Assembly (NCBI RefSeq): GCF_000813745.1
Contig: NZ_JWLC01000010.1
Span: 1-63,967 of the forward strand
Source of the DNA: Leisingera sp. ANG-M1
GTDB lineage: Bacteria; Pseudomonadota; Alphaproteobacteria; Rhodobacterales; Rhodobacteraceae
Reading direction: 5' to 3'
DNA: 63,967 nt
In this document: piece after piece, positions 36,610-46,332 of the stretch
Layout: every line of letters begins with the position of its first letter
Position numbering within the stretch: the stretch's first letter is position 1
Notes under the pieces: generated by a model
Seen by the model: the letters and a program-made list of their open reading frames with translations, nothing else
Told to the model about the DNA's origin: nothing
Databases searched by the model: none
Translations under genes and position numbers: made by a program

Positions 36610-37761
36610 ATGCTCAAGAACTGGATTGGCGCCGCCGTGCTGACCGCTGCAGCTGCCTTTGTGGCCTACCCCGCCGACGAGGCTCCGCCCGCCGAGGAAA
36701 CTGAGGCCCCGCAGCGGATGCTGGCAGATGTGCACATCCTGAAACCTGAGGCCCGGCACGTCACGGTCACCACTCACGGCCAGGTCCGCCCCCGCTGGCA
36801 AAGCCGCCTGTCGGCCGAGGTTGGCGGCAGGGTCGTATCCATCAGTAGCAGACTGCTGACCGGTGCCCGCTTCCAACAGGGCGAGCTGCTGGCCCAAATC
36901 GAAGACAGCGCCTACCGCAGCGCCGCCGCTACGGCGCGTTCAGCGCTGGCCACCGCGGAACGGGTGCTGCTGGAAGAGGAGCAGCGCGGCAAGCTGGCGC
37001 TGGAGAACTGGAAAGCCTCGGGGCTCGGCGGCGAGGCCTCCGGACTGACATTGCGCCAGCCGCAGCTGGCCGAGGCCCGCGCTGCGATGGACGCCGCCCG
37101 CGCCGCGCTGGCCCAGGCCGAATACGAGCTGCAGCAGACCCGCATCACCGCGCCTTTCGATGGCGTGGTAGCCAGCCGCAGCCTGAACCCGGGCGAGGTG
37201 GTGCAGGCTGGAACCCAGATTGCCGAAGTCTTTGACACCAGCGTGTTTGAGGTGCCCGCCCCGCTCAGCGCCAGCCAGTTTGTCCAGCTGGGCGTGGCAG
37301 CGGGTGCCCAGGCGGTGCTGACCAGCGCAGAAGGCGCCGTCTGGCAGGGCGAGGTGGTCCGGATCGACCCTTCTGTCGATACAGAAAACCGCTGGATCAA
37401 TGCGGTCATCCAAATGCAGGCGGGCGCCAGTGCGATGCCGGGCCAGTTCCTGACTGTTGAGCTGCAGGGCCGCCGCCATGACGCGCTTTATGCGGTGCCC
37501 GAAGCGCTGATTTCGCGCCAGGGGCAGGTCTGGTACCTGGACCCGCAAGACCACCTGCAGACAATCCAAGCCGAGCCCGTCTTTACGGCTGGGGGCATCT
37601 CTTACATCGCCCCGCCGGACGGCAGCGCCGAAGACCTGCGCCTGGTCCTTCCCCGCAGCGGCTATTTGCGGGGTGCCAAGGTTCAGCCCCGCATCGTTGC
37701 CGAACCGCGGCCCGGTGCTGCCTTGCGCGCTGCCAATGCCGCAGAAGGGGCGGCGCAATGA
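36610..37761 (+). CDS. RND efflux periplasmic adaptor (membrane fusion protein)
   Basis: 383 residues. N-terminal membrane anchor or uncleaved signal, then a lipoyl half (RPRWQSRLSAEVGGRVVSIS), an α-hairpin (~100–155), and the second lipoyl half with ITAPFDGVVASRSLNPGE, the family signature. β-barrel and membrane-proximal parts follow. Overlaps the pump gene by 4 bp. Confidence 0.93.
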   Translation: MLKNWIGAAVLTAAAAFVAYPADEAPPAEETEAPQRMLADVHILKPEARHVTVTTHGQVRPRWQSRLSAEVGGRVVSISSRLLTGARFQQGELLAQIEDSAYRSAAATARSALATAERVLLEEEQRGKLALENWKASGLGGEASGLTLRQPQLAEARAAMDAARAALAQAEYELQQTRITAPFDGVVASRSLNPGEVVQAGTQIAEVFDTSVFEVPAPLSASQFVQLGVAAGAQAVLTSAEGAVWQGEVVRIDPSVDTENRWINAVIQMQAGASAMPGQFLTVELQGRRHDALYAVPEALISRQGQVWYLDPQDHLQTIQAEPVFTAGGISYIAPPDGSAEDLRLVLPRSGYLRGAKVQPRIVAEPRPGAALRAANAAEGAAQ

Positions 37762-40700
37762 GCGCGCCTGCCCGCGCCGAGGGCTGGATCGGCTGGTTCG
37801 CCCGGAACAGCGTCGCCGCCAACCTCTTGATGCTGATCATTCTGGCGATGGGGCTGGTCACCGGGATTGGCATGCGCACCGAAGGTTTCCCTGCCGATCC
37901 CCCGCGCAATGTCACTGTCACGGTAAACTTCAACGGTGCCTCCCCCGAAGACGCCGAGGAAGGTGCCGCAGTCAAAGTGGAGCAGGCACTGAACGGGCTG
38001 CAGGGGATCGAAGAGATCACCTCCACCATCACTGCCGACTCCGCTGAGATCGTGGTGAAGGGCCTGCCGGACTACCCGATGGAGCGGCTCAAGTCCGACG
38101 TTAAGGACCGGGTTGACGCGATCACCACATTCCCGGCGCAGGTGGACAGCACCACAATCGCGCTGGAGCAGGAAGAGCGCCATGTGATCTATGTGCAGCT
38201 GCTGGGCGGCCAGGATCATGTCACGCTGAAAGAGGCCGCCCGCCGCACCCGCGAGATCCTGCTGGACCTGCCCACGGTCAGCAAGGTCACCACCGAAGGC
38301 GCCCGCACCTCTGAAATCACTGTTGAACTGCAGGAGGAGAAACTCCGCGCCTACGGCCTCAGCTTCGAGGAAGTCGCGCAGGCGGTGCAGGGGCAGTCGG
38401 TCAGCCTGTCGGGCGGAACCTTGGAGGCGGCAAACGGCACCCTCAGCCTGCAAAGCCGCAACCAGGCCTATTTCGGACGCGACCTGCTGCAGACCCGCAT
38501 CCGGGTGTCGCCGGATGGGGGTGTGGTCCGCCTTGCGGATGTCGCCCGCGTGGTGGACGGTTTTGCAGACGGCCAGGTGCTGTCGGTCTACAACGGGCAG
38601 CCTTCGATCCGGCTGGACGTGCAGCTGATCGGCAAGGACTCGATCACCGAGACCTCGGACACGGTGCAGCAGAAACTGGACGAGCTGCGCGCCGCCCCCT
38701 GGATGCCGGAGGATATCACACTCGAAAGCTGGCTGGACGAGGCCCAGTCGATCCGCGACCGGCTGGCGCTGATGTCCAAGAACGCGCTGACCGGCATGGC
38801 GCTGGTGTTTGTAATGCTGGCGCTGTTCCTCGACATCCGCGTCGCCTTCTGGGTGGCGCTCGGCATCCCGGTCTCCTTTGCCGGTGCGCTCTACATGATG
38901 GGGCCGGATTGGTTCGACTACTCGCTCAACGCGCTGTCGACCTTCGGCTTCATCATCACGCTGGGCATTGTGGTCGATGACGCCATCGTCACCGGCGAGA
39001 ACATCTATGCCCATAAGCGCAAGCATGGCGGCGGCGTGGACACCGCTATCCGCGGCGCGCTGGAAGTGGCCACCCCGGCCACCTTCGGGGTGCTGACCAC
39101 AGTGGCGGCTTTCTATCCGCTGACGACGATCTCAGGCGACTTTGGCGGCTCGTTCAAGATCATTGCTGTTGTGGTGATCCTCTGCCTGCTGTTCTCGCTG
39201 GTGGAATCCAAGTTCATCCTGCCCGCGCATCTGGCCCATATGGATGTGTCACAGAAACCCAAGAAGCACCCGCTGGCCCGAGCCTGGCAGCGGCTGCAAA
39301 CGGGTGTGGAACACGCCATGGGCTGGACAATCCAGCGCCTTTACCTGCCGCTTCTGCATACCGCCCTGGCGCATCAGCTGCAGGCGGTGATGGTCTTTGC
39401 GGCAAGCTTTCTGTTTGCGTTCGGCCTGATGGCGCAGGGCATCGTCGAGACCAATTTCTTCCCCGACCGGGACTCGACCCAGGTGCATATGGACGTAACC
39501 CTGGACAGCGGCGCGCCGCCCGCCCGGACCCGCGAGATCGCCCGGCTGTTTGAGGCCAGCCTGCTGGAAACAGTTGCGGATCTCGAAGCGGAGCACGGCC
39601 TGCAGGAGCCGCTGGTGACCAGCTACTATGTCTCCTCCAGCCGGGCCGAGAAGCTGGTCATCTCGGTTGGCCTGCTCGACAGCACCAAACGGTCGTTCGG
39701 CTCGGACGAACTGGTGGAGCGCTGGCGGGCCGCGGCCGGAATGCCGCCCGGTGTGCGCCAGATGGAGCTGTTTTCGGATGACGACGGTGTCGAGGACCTG
39801 CGCTTTGGCCTCAGCTCGGAAGACCCTGCCGAAACCGCGGCCGCGCTGGCCAGCCTGCAGCAGGTCCTGCAGGAGACACCCGGGCTCTATGACATTCTCA
39901 CCGATCTCGACAATGAAACGCTGGAGATGTCGTTTGAGCTGCTGCCCGAAGGCGAGGCGCTGGGCCTGACCAACCGCGAGGTGATCACCCAGATCCGCAA
40001 CGCCGTGTTCGGCTACGAGGCGCAGCGGATCCAGCGCGGCAGCGAGGAGGTGCAGGTCCGTGTTCGCTATCCTGAGAACGAGCGCGACAGCCTGAGCGAT
40101 CTGAACCGCATCCGCCTGCGCACCCCGGCAGGCGGCACCGTGCCTCTGGACACGGTGGTGCGGCTGAACCAGCGCGAAACGCTGCTGGAGCTGAAGCGCA
40201 TCAACGGTACCCGCACGCTGGAAATCTCCGCCAGGGTCGACAAGGACCTGGCCTCGGTCACCGAGGTTGTCGAACGGCTGGAGGCCACCGCTTTTGCCCG
40301 TCTGCGCGCCGAATACAGCGGGCTGTCGGTCACTGTTTCCGGCGAAGCGGCCGAAGAGGAGGAGGCCACCAGCCAGCTCAGCAGCGGTTTTGTGCTGGGG
40401 CTGATGCTGATCTATGCGCTGCTGGCGATCCCGCTGAAATCTTACACTCAGCCATTCATCATCATGCTGGCGATCCCCTTTGGCATTGTTGGTGCGGTGC
40501 TGGGGCATCTGGCCATTGGAATTCCGGTTTCGCTATTGTCCTTCTTCGGCATCCTGGCGCTGAGCGGTGTGGTGGTGAATGACTCGCTGGTGCTGGTCAG
40601 CCGCTACCGCGCGGCCCGGGATGAGGGCCTGCCGGCCTATGAGGCTTTGCTTGATGCCGGCGCCTCCCGCTTCCGCGCGGTGATGCTGACCTCGGTCACC

Positions 40701-40910
40701 ACTTTTGCGGGGCTGATCCCGCTGGTGCTGGAGACCTCGGAGCAGGCTCAGTTCCTGATCCCGATGGCGGTCTCGCTGGCTTTCGGGGTGCTGTTTGCCA
40801 CCTTGATAACGCTGATCCTTATCCCGGTCCTGCTGAGTCTGAGCACGCGTTTGCCCGCCCTCCTGGGCCGCAGGAGCACCGGGCAGGCTGGGGCGCAAAC
40901 AGCACCGTGA
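37758..40910 (+). CDS. RND efflux pump, HAE1-type inner-membrane permease
   Basis: 1050 residues, the standard RND length, with twelve predicted helices and two large periplasmic loops. The proton-relay segment is LGIVVDDAIVTGENIYAHK in TM4; the second half has LSGVVVNDSLVLVSRYR. Forms a trimer driven by the proton gradient with the adaptor and TolC-like lipoprotein encoded upstream. Substrate not predictable. Overlaps the adaptor stop (ATGA). Confidence 0.95.
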   Translation: MSAPARAEGWIGWFARNSVAANLLMLIILAMGLVTGIGMRTEGFPADPPRNVTVTVNFNGASPEDAEEGAAVKVEQALNGLQGIEEITSTITADSAEIVVKGLPDYPMERLKSDVKDRVDAITTFPAQVDSTTIALEQEERHVIYVQLLGGQDHVTLKEAARRTREILLDLPTVSKVTTEGARTSEITVELQEEKLRAYGLSFEEVAQAVQGQSVSLSGGTLEAANGTLSLQSRNQAYFGRDLLQTRIRVSPDGGVVRLADVARVVDGFADGQVLSVYNGQPSIRLDVQLIGKDSITETSDTVQQKLDELRAAPWMPEDITLESWLDEAQSIRDRLALMSKNALTGMALVFVMLALFLDIRVAFWVALGIPVSFAGALYMMGPDWFDYSLNALSTFGFIITLGIVVDDAIVTGENIYAHKRKHGGGVDTAIRGALEVATPATFGVLTTVAAFYPLTTISGDFGGSFKIIAVVVILCLLFSLVESKFILPAHLAHMDVSQKPKKHPLARAWQRLQTGVEHAMGWTIQRLYLPLLHTALAHQLQAVMVFAASFLFAFGLMAQGIVETNFFPDRDSTQVHMDVTLDSGAPPARTREIARLFEASLLETVADLEAEHGLQEPLVTSYYVSSSRAEKLVISVGLLDSTKRSFGSDELVERWRAAAGMPPGVRQMELFSDDDGVEDLRFGLSSEDPAETAAALASLQQVLQETPGLYDILTDLDNETLEMSFELLPEGEALGLTNREVITQIRNAVFGYEAQRIQRGSEEVQVRVRYPENERDSLSDLNRIRLRTPAGGTVPLDTVVRLNQRETLLELKRINGTRTLEISARVDKDLASVTEVVERLEATAFARLRAEYSGLSVTVSGEAAEEEEATSQLSSGFVLGLMLIYALLAIPLKSYTQPFIIMLAIPFGIVGAVLGHLAIGIPVSLLSFFGILALSGVVVNDSLVLVSRYRAARDEGLPAYEALLDAGASRFRAVMLTSVTTFAGLIPLVLETSEQAQFLIPMAVSLAFGVLFATLITLILIPVLLSLSTRLPALLGRRSTGQAGAQTAP

Positions 40911-41005
40911 CACTTTTATACACTTTCGCCGCATCCCGGGATCATTGCGGTACACCCGGCTTCTACACCTTCGCAGGAAACCCCCAAAGAGGATCACGCA
41001 GAAAA

Positions 41006-41824
41006 ATGAAACCTGTTCAAAAACAGATGATTGGGGCCGGGCTGTCGGCGATCACGATATTGGCCGCAACCCAGGTGCAGGCCGAAGGCGATTGGGAGGG
41101 CAGTATCGGCGCCGGCGTCTTCTGGGAGCCGGAATACCTGGGCTCCAGCGAAAGCACGACCTCCGGTTTCCCTATGTTCGAGCTGACCTGGCGCGACCGG
41201 CTGTTCATCGGCCCGGGTGGCATTGGCGGCTATGTCTTCAACAGCGACGACTTCAAGCTCTCCGCCGCGATTGGCTATGATGAGGGGCGCAAGGAAAATG
41301 ACAGCACCTTCCTGCGCGGGCTTGGCGATATCGACGGCGGCATCACCTATAATCTCGGCCTTGAATACGAGTTCGGCCCGGTCACGCCGTATCTGGAGGT
41401 GACAAAATACGGCAAGGGCTCCGAAGGGCTGAGCGCAACCATCGGGGTCGAGGGCATGATGCCGCTGCGCGCCCTGACCGGCCGCGCTTCCTTTGCGAGC
41501 TTGGACGAAGATAGCTCGCCGCTTGAAATGGGCCCGGTGCTGACAGCAGGCATTTCTGCCGACTGGGGCAATGATGATTTCAACGGCACTTATTACGGCG
41601 TCACTGCCGCTCAGTCCGCAGCCTCCGGCCTGGGCCAGTACACCGCCACCAGCGGCTTTCACGCGATCAACTTAGACATTGGTATCCAGGTGCCGGTCAC
41701 CGAGCGCTTCAGCGTTGGCGGCATGGTCACCTATTCGCAGCTGACCGGCGACGCCAAGGACAGCACCATCGTGCGCGACACCAGTGGCACATCGGTTGGC
41801 CTGTTCGGCATCTACCGGTTCTGA
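41006..41824 (+). CDS. MipA/OmpV family outer-membrane protein
   Basis: 272 residues with an N-terminal signal (LSAITILAATQVQAEG) and alternating β-strands ending in FGIYRF, as expected for an outer-membrane barrel. The EPEYLGS start of the mature protein is characteristic of MipA/OmpV. ATG 41006 is preferred over an in-frame start at 40907 that would extend the signal unnaturally. Lies ~95 bp after the pump and may share its transcript. Confidence 0.85.
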   Translation: MKPVQKQMIGAGLSAITILAATQVQAEGDWEGSIGAGVFWEPEYLGSSESTTSGFPMFELTWRDRLFIGPGGIGGYVFNSDDFKLSAAIGYDEGRKENDSTFLRGLGDIDGGITYNLGLEYEFGPVTPYLEVTKYGKGSEGLSATIGVEGMMPLRALTGRASFASLDEDSSPLEMGPVLTAGISADWGNDDFNGTYYGVTAAQSAASGLGQYTATSGFHAINLDIGIQVPVTERFSVGGMVTYSQLTGDAKDSTIVRDTSGTSVGLFGIYRF

Positions 41825-41856
41825 CGCCGCCGCTCCTTCCACCTCCAGAAAAGGGG

Positions 41857-41988
41857 ATGCTGGCGGTGGCACGCCTCCTTCTTCTCTCCGCCTTGATTGC
41901 GCTTGGCTTTGCCTGCAAGAGCTACGCGGCCTTGCCGCAGCGATGCCTGGAAATCCAGGCTGCCGGACTTGTGCTTGAGGCAGCATAG
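41857..41988 (+). CDS. Possible small secreted protein (43 aa)
   Basis: ATG at 41857, preceded by AAAAGGGG, reads a signal-peptide-like MLAVARLLLLSALIALGFAC followed by KSYAALPQRC and ~13 more residues. Two Cys remain. It could be a small periplasmic peptide or a chance frame; no homologue known to me. Confidence 0.3.
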   Translation: MLAVARLLLLSALIALGFACKSYAALPQRCLEIQAAGLVLEAA

Positions 41989-42027
41989 TCCGGCTGGGGA
42001 AGGAAGGGGGCGTTGCCGACGCATGTC

Positions 42028-42687
42028 CTAAGGGGAGAGGCAGTTCCCTTCCTTACCCGGTGAAATGGAGTATGAACTGCTGGGGTAGAAGCGGTTCATT
42101 CTGTAGCTCCACTGCAATAGCTGGCCTTCGGCATTTGCATAGGCATGTGTGCCCGCTCCAAATTCCTGCCCGGCAATGCTCAGTGAGGATGCAAAAGAAC
42201 GAGTTGACAGACAGGTTGCGCCCAGCTCTTGGGCCTGGCGGCGGATCTTGAGTTCTGCGACCGCACTAGCAGCGGTCAGCGCCGCCAACCAAGCGGTGGC
42301 CAGAGGAATGAATAGAGTGACCCAAGGCAATACAGCTGAATAGTGCTTGCCGACACGCTGGAGGCATGTTGAGGCAGCGATGAATGCAACACCGGCTGTT
42401 GCCAAAGACAGGGCCAACAGGTCCGCGTGGCTGGCGAGCGTCTTTATGCCCCAGGACAAAATATATGGCCACAACGGCGGTGCTATGAAGAGCCCCAGAT
42501 TGATGGGGAACCAGAAAAACAGGCTGGCGAGTGCACTGGCGGCGCTGATCTGTACCATCATCCGCAGCCAACCAGGCTTGGCGGCTTTCTTCCAGAACGA
42601 CCACCCGAAACCAAGCAGAACAACGCCCCACCAGACCAGCCCCGTGCAAAGGGCTATGAACATCCAGATAACTTCCCCCACGCTCAA
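42028..42687 (-). CDS. Membrane protein of unknown function
   Basis: 219 residues with about four membrane helices in the first ~145 (for example WWGVVLLGFGWSF and LPWVTLFIPLATAWLAALTA). A soluble Ser/Gly-rich C-terminal ~70 residues follow, with two Cys in the protein. I recognise no family. Seven bp separate it from the upstream gene on the same strand, suggesting one transcript. Confidence 0.7.
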   Translation of the reverse strand: MSVGEVIWMFIALCTGLVWWGVVLLGFGWSFWKKAAKPGWLRMMVQISAASALASLFFWFPINLGLFIAPPLWPYILSWGIKTLASHADLLALSLATAGVAFIAASTCLQRVGKHYSAVLPWVTLFIPLATAWLAALTAASAVAELKIRRQAQELGATCLSTRSFASSLSIAGQEFGAGTHAYANAEGQLLQWSYRMNRFYPSSSYSISPGKEGNCLSP

Positions 42688-42694
42688 CCCCGCT

Positions 42695-43564
42695 TCAGAA
42701 CCACTGCCCCGGCTCCATCAGCCCCAGGTCCAGCAGCTGGCGGGAGTGCCACTCGAACGGCGCGGAGTTGTGCCAGCGGAAAGTCTCGATGTCGAAGGTC
42801 GAGCCAGGATTGCGTTTCAGCGCCTTGGCGGTGCGGAACGAGCAGACCGCCGCGGTCAGGTTGTGGTGCCAGGGGCAAGCGTAGGTGTTGTATTCCTGGT
42901 CATTGAAAGTGTGGTCCGGCTGCAGCTTCAGCCCCGGCTTGGCCTTGAACAGTGAAATCCGGTCGATTTTGCGGCTGGGGGCCGGGATGTGTTCCTCGAA
43001 GCGCCAGCGCACGCCGCCAAAGAAGTCCAGCTGCCGCTCGCGCGGGTGGCCAGTTTCCGGATCTTTTCGCGACTGGGCATAATAGCCGGACTTGTCGAGA
43101 TAGGCATCCTCAAGCGACACCGCAGTGGGGGAGGCCTCCAAATCGCCTGCGTATAGGTCGATCACATAGCTGAGCATGGCATCGCGCCGCTCCTCGGTGT
43201 GATAGGCCAGCATCTCGCCGACGCTGCGGGTCTCGCAAAACGGGAAAAACAGATATTCTGCGTTGTAGCAGTAGTAGAGCCAGCATCCGGGCTGCGCAGC
43301 GGCAATCACCGCGTTGACCGCGCCGGGCACCGCGCCTTCGGGGCCACAGTCGAACGGCACCCGGTGCACCTTTGCGCGCACGTCCTGCGGCAGGTCGAAG
43401 GCATCCGGCATCATTGCAACTACTGCCTTGAAGCCGCTTTGCAGGTGATGGCGCAGGGTGGTGGCGATTTCTGCTTCATCCTCGATAAAGACCAGCGCCA
43501 CCGGACCTTTGATCAGCAGCGCCTTGCCCTGTTTCAGGAAATCTTCCAACGAAGAATACATCAT
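42695..43564 (-). CDS. Uncharacterised soluble protein next to miaB
   Basis: 289 residues from the Met at 43564. No signal or membrane helix. Features include [18 protein letters not shown] at the N-terminus and a His/Trp-rich C-terminus ([28 protein letters not shown]). The overall pattern could be a glycosyltransferase-like fold, but no catalytic motif is certain. Divergent from miaB with ~130 bp between starts. Confidence 0.7.
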   Translation of the reverse strand: MMYSSLEDFLKQGKALLIKGPVALVFIEDEAEIATTLRHHLQSGFKAVVAMMPDAFDLPQDVRAKVHRVPFDCGPEGAVPGAVNAVIAAAQPGCWLYYCYNAEYLFFPFCETRSVGEMLAYHTEERRDAMLSYVIDLYAGDLEASPTAVSLEDAYLDKSGYYAQSRKDPETGHPRERQLDFFGGVRWRFEEHIPAPSRKIDRISLFKAKPGLKLQPDHTFNDQEYNTYACPWHHNLTAAVCSFRTAKALKRNPGSTFDIETFRWHNSAPFEWHSRQLLDLGLMEPGQWF

Positions 43565-43692
43565 GCCCGTCTGCCCTTTGCCTTTCTGGCCTTTGGGCTC
43601 AAAATCGGGTAAATGCGGCCTCATTGCAAGCGGCGGCGTTTGCCTGTATGGCAGGCCGCTGTTTACCCACCCTGGCTGGAAGGCTGACCCGC

Positions 43693-45015
43693 ATGACCGC
43701 GCCCAAGAAGCTGTTTATCAAGACCTATGGCTGTCAGATGAATGTCTATGACAGCGAACGCATGGCCGAGGCGCTGGGCGGCGAGGGCTATGTGGAGACC
43801 AAATCGGCGGATGACGCCGACATGATCCTGCTGAACACCTGCCACATCCGGGAAAAGGCGGCCGAGAAGGTCTATTCCGAGCTGGGCCGTTTCAAAGGGC
43901 TGAAGGCGGAAAAGCCGGACCTGAAAATCGGCGTTGCGGGCTGCGTCGCCCAGGCCGAGGGCGAAGAGATCATGCGCCGCCAGCCGCTGGTCGACCTGGT
44001 GGTCGGCCCGCAAAGCTATCACCGCCTGCCCGAGATGGAGGCCAAGGCGCGGGAAGGGGAGAAGGTGCTCGACACTGATTTCCCCGAGGAAGACAAATTC
44101 GAGAAACTGAAAAGCCGCCCCAAGGCCAAGCGCGGCCCGACGGCGTTTCTGACCGTGCAGGAAGGCTGCGACAAGTTCTGCGCCTTCTGCGTGGTGCCCT
44201 ATACCCGCGGCGCCGAAGTCTCGCGCCCGGCGGATCGCATCCTGCGCGAAGCCCAGGAACTGGTGGAGCGCGGCGTGCGTGAAATCACCCTGCTGGGTCA
44301 GAACGTGAATGCCTATCACGGTGCCGGTGCCAATGGCGATCTGACCCTGGCGCAGCTGATCTGGGAGCTCGACAAGATCGACGGGCTGGAGCGTATCCGC
44401 TTTACCACCAGCCACCCCAACGACATGCAGGACGACCTGATCGAGGCCCACGGCACCTGTGCCAAGCTGATGCCTTATCTGCACCTGCCGGTGCAGGCGG
44501 GCTCCGACAAGATCCTGAAGCGGATGAACCGGTCGCACACCGCCGAAAGCTATATCCGGCTGATCGAGCGCATCCGCGCCGCGCGCCCCGACATCCTGAT
44601 CTCCGGCGACTTTATTGTCGGCTTCCCGGAAGAGACTGAGGAAGACTTCCAGGCCACAATGGATCTGGTGGAAGAGGTTAAATACGGCACCGCCTATTCC
44701 TTTAAATATTCTACGCGTCCAGGCACTCCTGCTGCGGAGCGGCCGCAGGTCGATCCCGCTGCTGCAGACGACCGTTTGCAGCGCCTGCAGGCTCTGTTGA
44801 CCAAACAGCAGCGCGAAGTGCAGGACAGCATGGTCGGCCGCGAGGTTGGCGTTCTGTTCGAAAAGACCGGCCGCCTGCCGGGTCAGATGGTTGGCAAATC
44901 CGACTATCTCCACGCTGTGCATGTGGCTGACTGCAGCCGCGAGGTTGGCGACCTGGCACGGGTCCGCATCGTCTCGTCCGGCGCAAACTCGCTGGCCGGC
45001 GAATTGATCGGCTAG
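43693..45015 (+). CDS. miaB: tRNA-2-methylthio-N6-dimethylallyladenosine synthase
   Basis: Methylthiolates i6A37 in tRNAs. 440 residues: N-terminal MTTase domain with three cluster Cys ([28 protein letters not shown]), a radical-SAM motif [15 protein letters not shown] near 157, and a C-terminal TRAM domain. GGAAGG upstream supports the ATG at 43693. It sits well ahead of phoH–ybeY–corC–lnt, the usual company of miaB in alphaproteobacteria, with two envelope genes inserted between. Confidence 0.97.
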   Translation: MTAPKKLFIKTYGCQMNVYDSERMAEALGGEGYVETKSADDADMILLNTCHIREKAAEKVYSELGRFKGLKAEKPDLKIGVAGCVAQAEGEEIMRRQPLVDLVVGPQSYHRLPEMEAKAREGEKVLDTDFPEEDKFEKLKSRPKAKRGPTAFLTVQEGCDKFCAFCVVPYTRGAEVSRPADRILREAQELVERGVREITLLGQNVNAYHGAGANGDLTLAQLIWELDKIDGLERIRFTTSHPNDMQDDLIEAHGTCAKLMPYLHLPVQAGSDKILKRMNRSHTAESYIRLIERIRAARPDILISGDFIVGFPEETEEDFQATMDLVEEVKYGTAYSFKYSTRPGTPAAERPQVDPAAADDRLQRLQALLTKQQREVQDSMVGREVGVLFEKTGRLPGQMVGKSDYLHAVHVADCSREVGDLARVRIVSSGANSLAGELIG

Positions 45016-45062
45016 CACTTTCGCAGCAATGCGAATCTCTCAGGCCGTTTGGTTCCAAGCGG

Positions 45063-45076
45063 CCAACGGCCGTTGG
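45063..45076. other. Perfect 14-bp palindrome
   Basis: CCAACGGCCGTTGG, 48 bp after the miaB stop. Could be an operator or part of a hairpin; the function is not shown by context. Confidence 0.35.
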
Positions 45077-45292
45077 TGGGCGTTTGCCAGGTGAGTCTTG
45101 ATTGCATCGGTTCCGGGGACAATTTTCCCCGGGTGCTTTGAGTGTTCGGCAATTGCGCCTAATCTGCGCGGAATACCGCTCAATTTAGCAGGTATATTGC
45201 ATCAATTTCAGGTAGTTTTGTCCTTATGGCCTGAGCGGTGGGCACCTATGCGGCAAACACCCTGGGGGAACTTAGGTGAAGGAAATCTGGTT

Positions 45293-45871
45293 GTGTTGAA
45301 ACTCGAATTGAATAAGGCGCTTGCGCTGGCCGCCGCGGCCGCGGCCGCGCTCAGCATCGCCGCCGCGCCTGCCAGCGCGCAAACCCAGCAGCGGACCATC
45401 AAGGGCGAGCGGTATATTCCGACGATCTGGGTTGACCCGGATGGCTGCGAGCATTGGGTGATGGACGACGGGGCCGAGGGGTTCATGACCCCGCATGTTA
45501 CTCCCGATGGCAAGCCGGTTTGCCGGCAGGGCAACATCTGCGGGGTGATGCCGACCGACCAGTTCTTCGCCACCGACAAGCATTTCATCAATGCCGCCGG
45601 CCGCAAGCGCCTGGGTGAGTTCTTCCAGCAGGCAAAGGCCAACGGAACGCGGTCCTTTGTGATTGCCGGCCACACCGACAGCCGTGCCTCGGACGAATAC
45701 AACATCCGCCTGTCCGAGCGCCGCGCCAATGCGGTGGCGCAGGTGGCCCGCTCGGTTGGCGCCCGGATCAACGATATCCGTGCCTATGGGGAGCGCGACC
45801 CGCGGGTGCCCAACACCAGCGCCGCCAACATGGCGCAGAACCGCCGCGTCGAAATCTACTGCCTGCGCTGA
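45293..45871 (+). CDS. OmpA-like peptidoglycan-binding protein with CEHW motif
   Basis: 192 residues from the GTG at 45293 (GAAGGAA upstream). Signal peptide of Ala-rich type ending ASAQT, then IWVDPDGCEHWVMDDGAEG and TPDGKPVC, and an OmpA C-terminal domain with peptidoglycan-contact residues in GHTDSRASDEYN and LSERRANAV, ending MAQNRRVEIYC. Likely periplasmic, attached to peptidoglycan. The next gene repeats the CEHW segment, 13 bp downstream. Confidence 0.88.
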   Translation: MLKLELNKALALAAAAAAALSIAAAPASAQTQQRTIKGERYIPTIWVDPDGCEHWVMDDGAEGFMTPHVTPDGKPVCRQGNICGVMPTDQFFATDKHFINAAGRKRLGEFFQQAKANGTRSFVIAGHTDSRASDEYNIRLSERRANAVAQVARSVGARINDIRAYGERDPRVPNTSAANMAQNRRVEIYCLR

Positions 45872-45884
45872 GGGGGAAGCGACC

Positions 45885-46190
45885 ATGATGATGCGTAAAA
45901 CACTTGTACTTCTCGCCGCGGTTGCCGCAGTTTCCGCTTGTTCCGAGACTTTGGACAAAACCACCGACCAGCACATCGGTGACGGCCGTTCTCTGGACCT
46001 GTCGAACCTGACCGCCGGTATCTGGGTTGATCCGCAAGGCTGCGAGCATTGGATCATCGACGATGGCCTGGAAGGCTATGCCGACTTGCGCCGCACTCCG
46101 GATGGCAAGCCGGTCTGCAACAGCGACCTGCCGCGCAACGTCGCCACCGGTCCGTTCAAGGAAGGATCCACCTTCGCCGACCCGATTTGA
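45885..46190 (+). CDS. Lipoprotein with CEHW motif, paralogue of the preceding gene's N-terminal part
   Basis: 101 residues. Signal with lipobox VSAC (LLAAVAAVSACSETLDK). The body repeats the neighbour's motif: IWVDPQGCEHWIIDDGLEG and TPDGKPVC, but has no OmpA domain. Probably the two proteins work together at the envelope; the motif's role is unknown. A strong terminator follows. Confidence 0.82.
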   Translation: MMMRKTLVLLAAVAAVSACSETLDKTTDQHIGDGRSLDLSNLTAGIWVDPQGCEHWIIDDGLEGYADLRRTPDGKPVCNSDLPRNVATGPFKEGSTFADPI

Positions 46191-46213
46191 CCGGTCCGGA
46201 TTCATGTGACGCG

Positions 46214-46243
46214 CAGCCGCCCTCGTGGGCGGCTGTTTTGTTT
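46214..46243 (+). terminator. Intrinsic terminator
   Basis: Stem CAGCCGCCC/GGGCGGCTG (9 bp, 4-nt loop) followed by TTTTGTTT, 23 bp after the lipoprotein stop. Confidence 0.92.
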
Positions 46244-46332
46244 CAATTGAGTGAATTTCCGCCGCTCCTGCTTGCGCAAACGGTGCTGCCCGGGCAAACT
46301 GAAACGGCAACCCAGGACCAGAGGAGATCAGC

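Noticed and set aside
37683-39026. 447-residue minus-strand frame inside the RND pump gene
   Set aside because: Fully antisense to a clear RND permease; His/Gln/Arg-rich shadow.
43663-45018. 451-residue minus-strand frame opposite miaB
   Set aside because: Mirror of miaB; no independent evidence.
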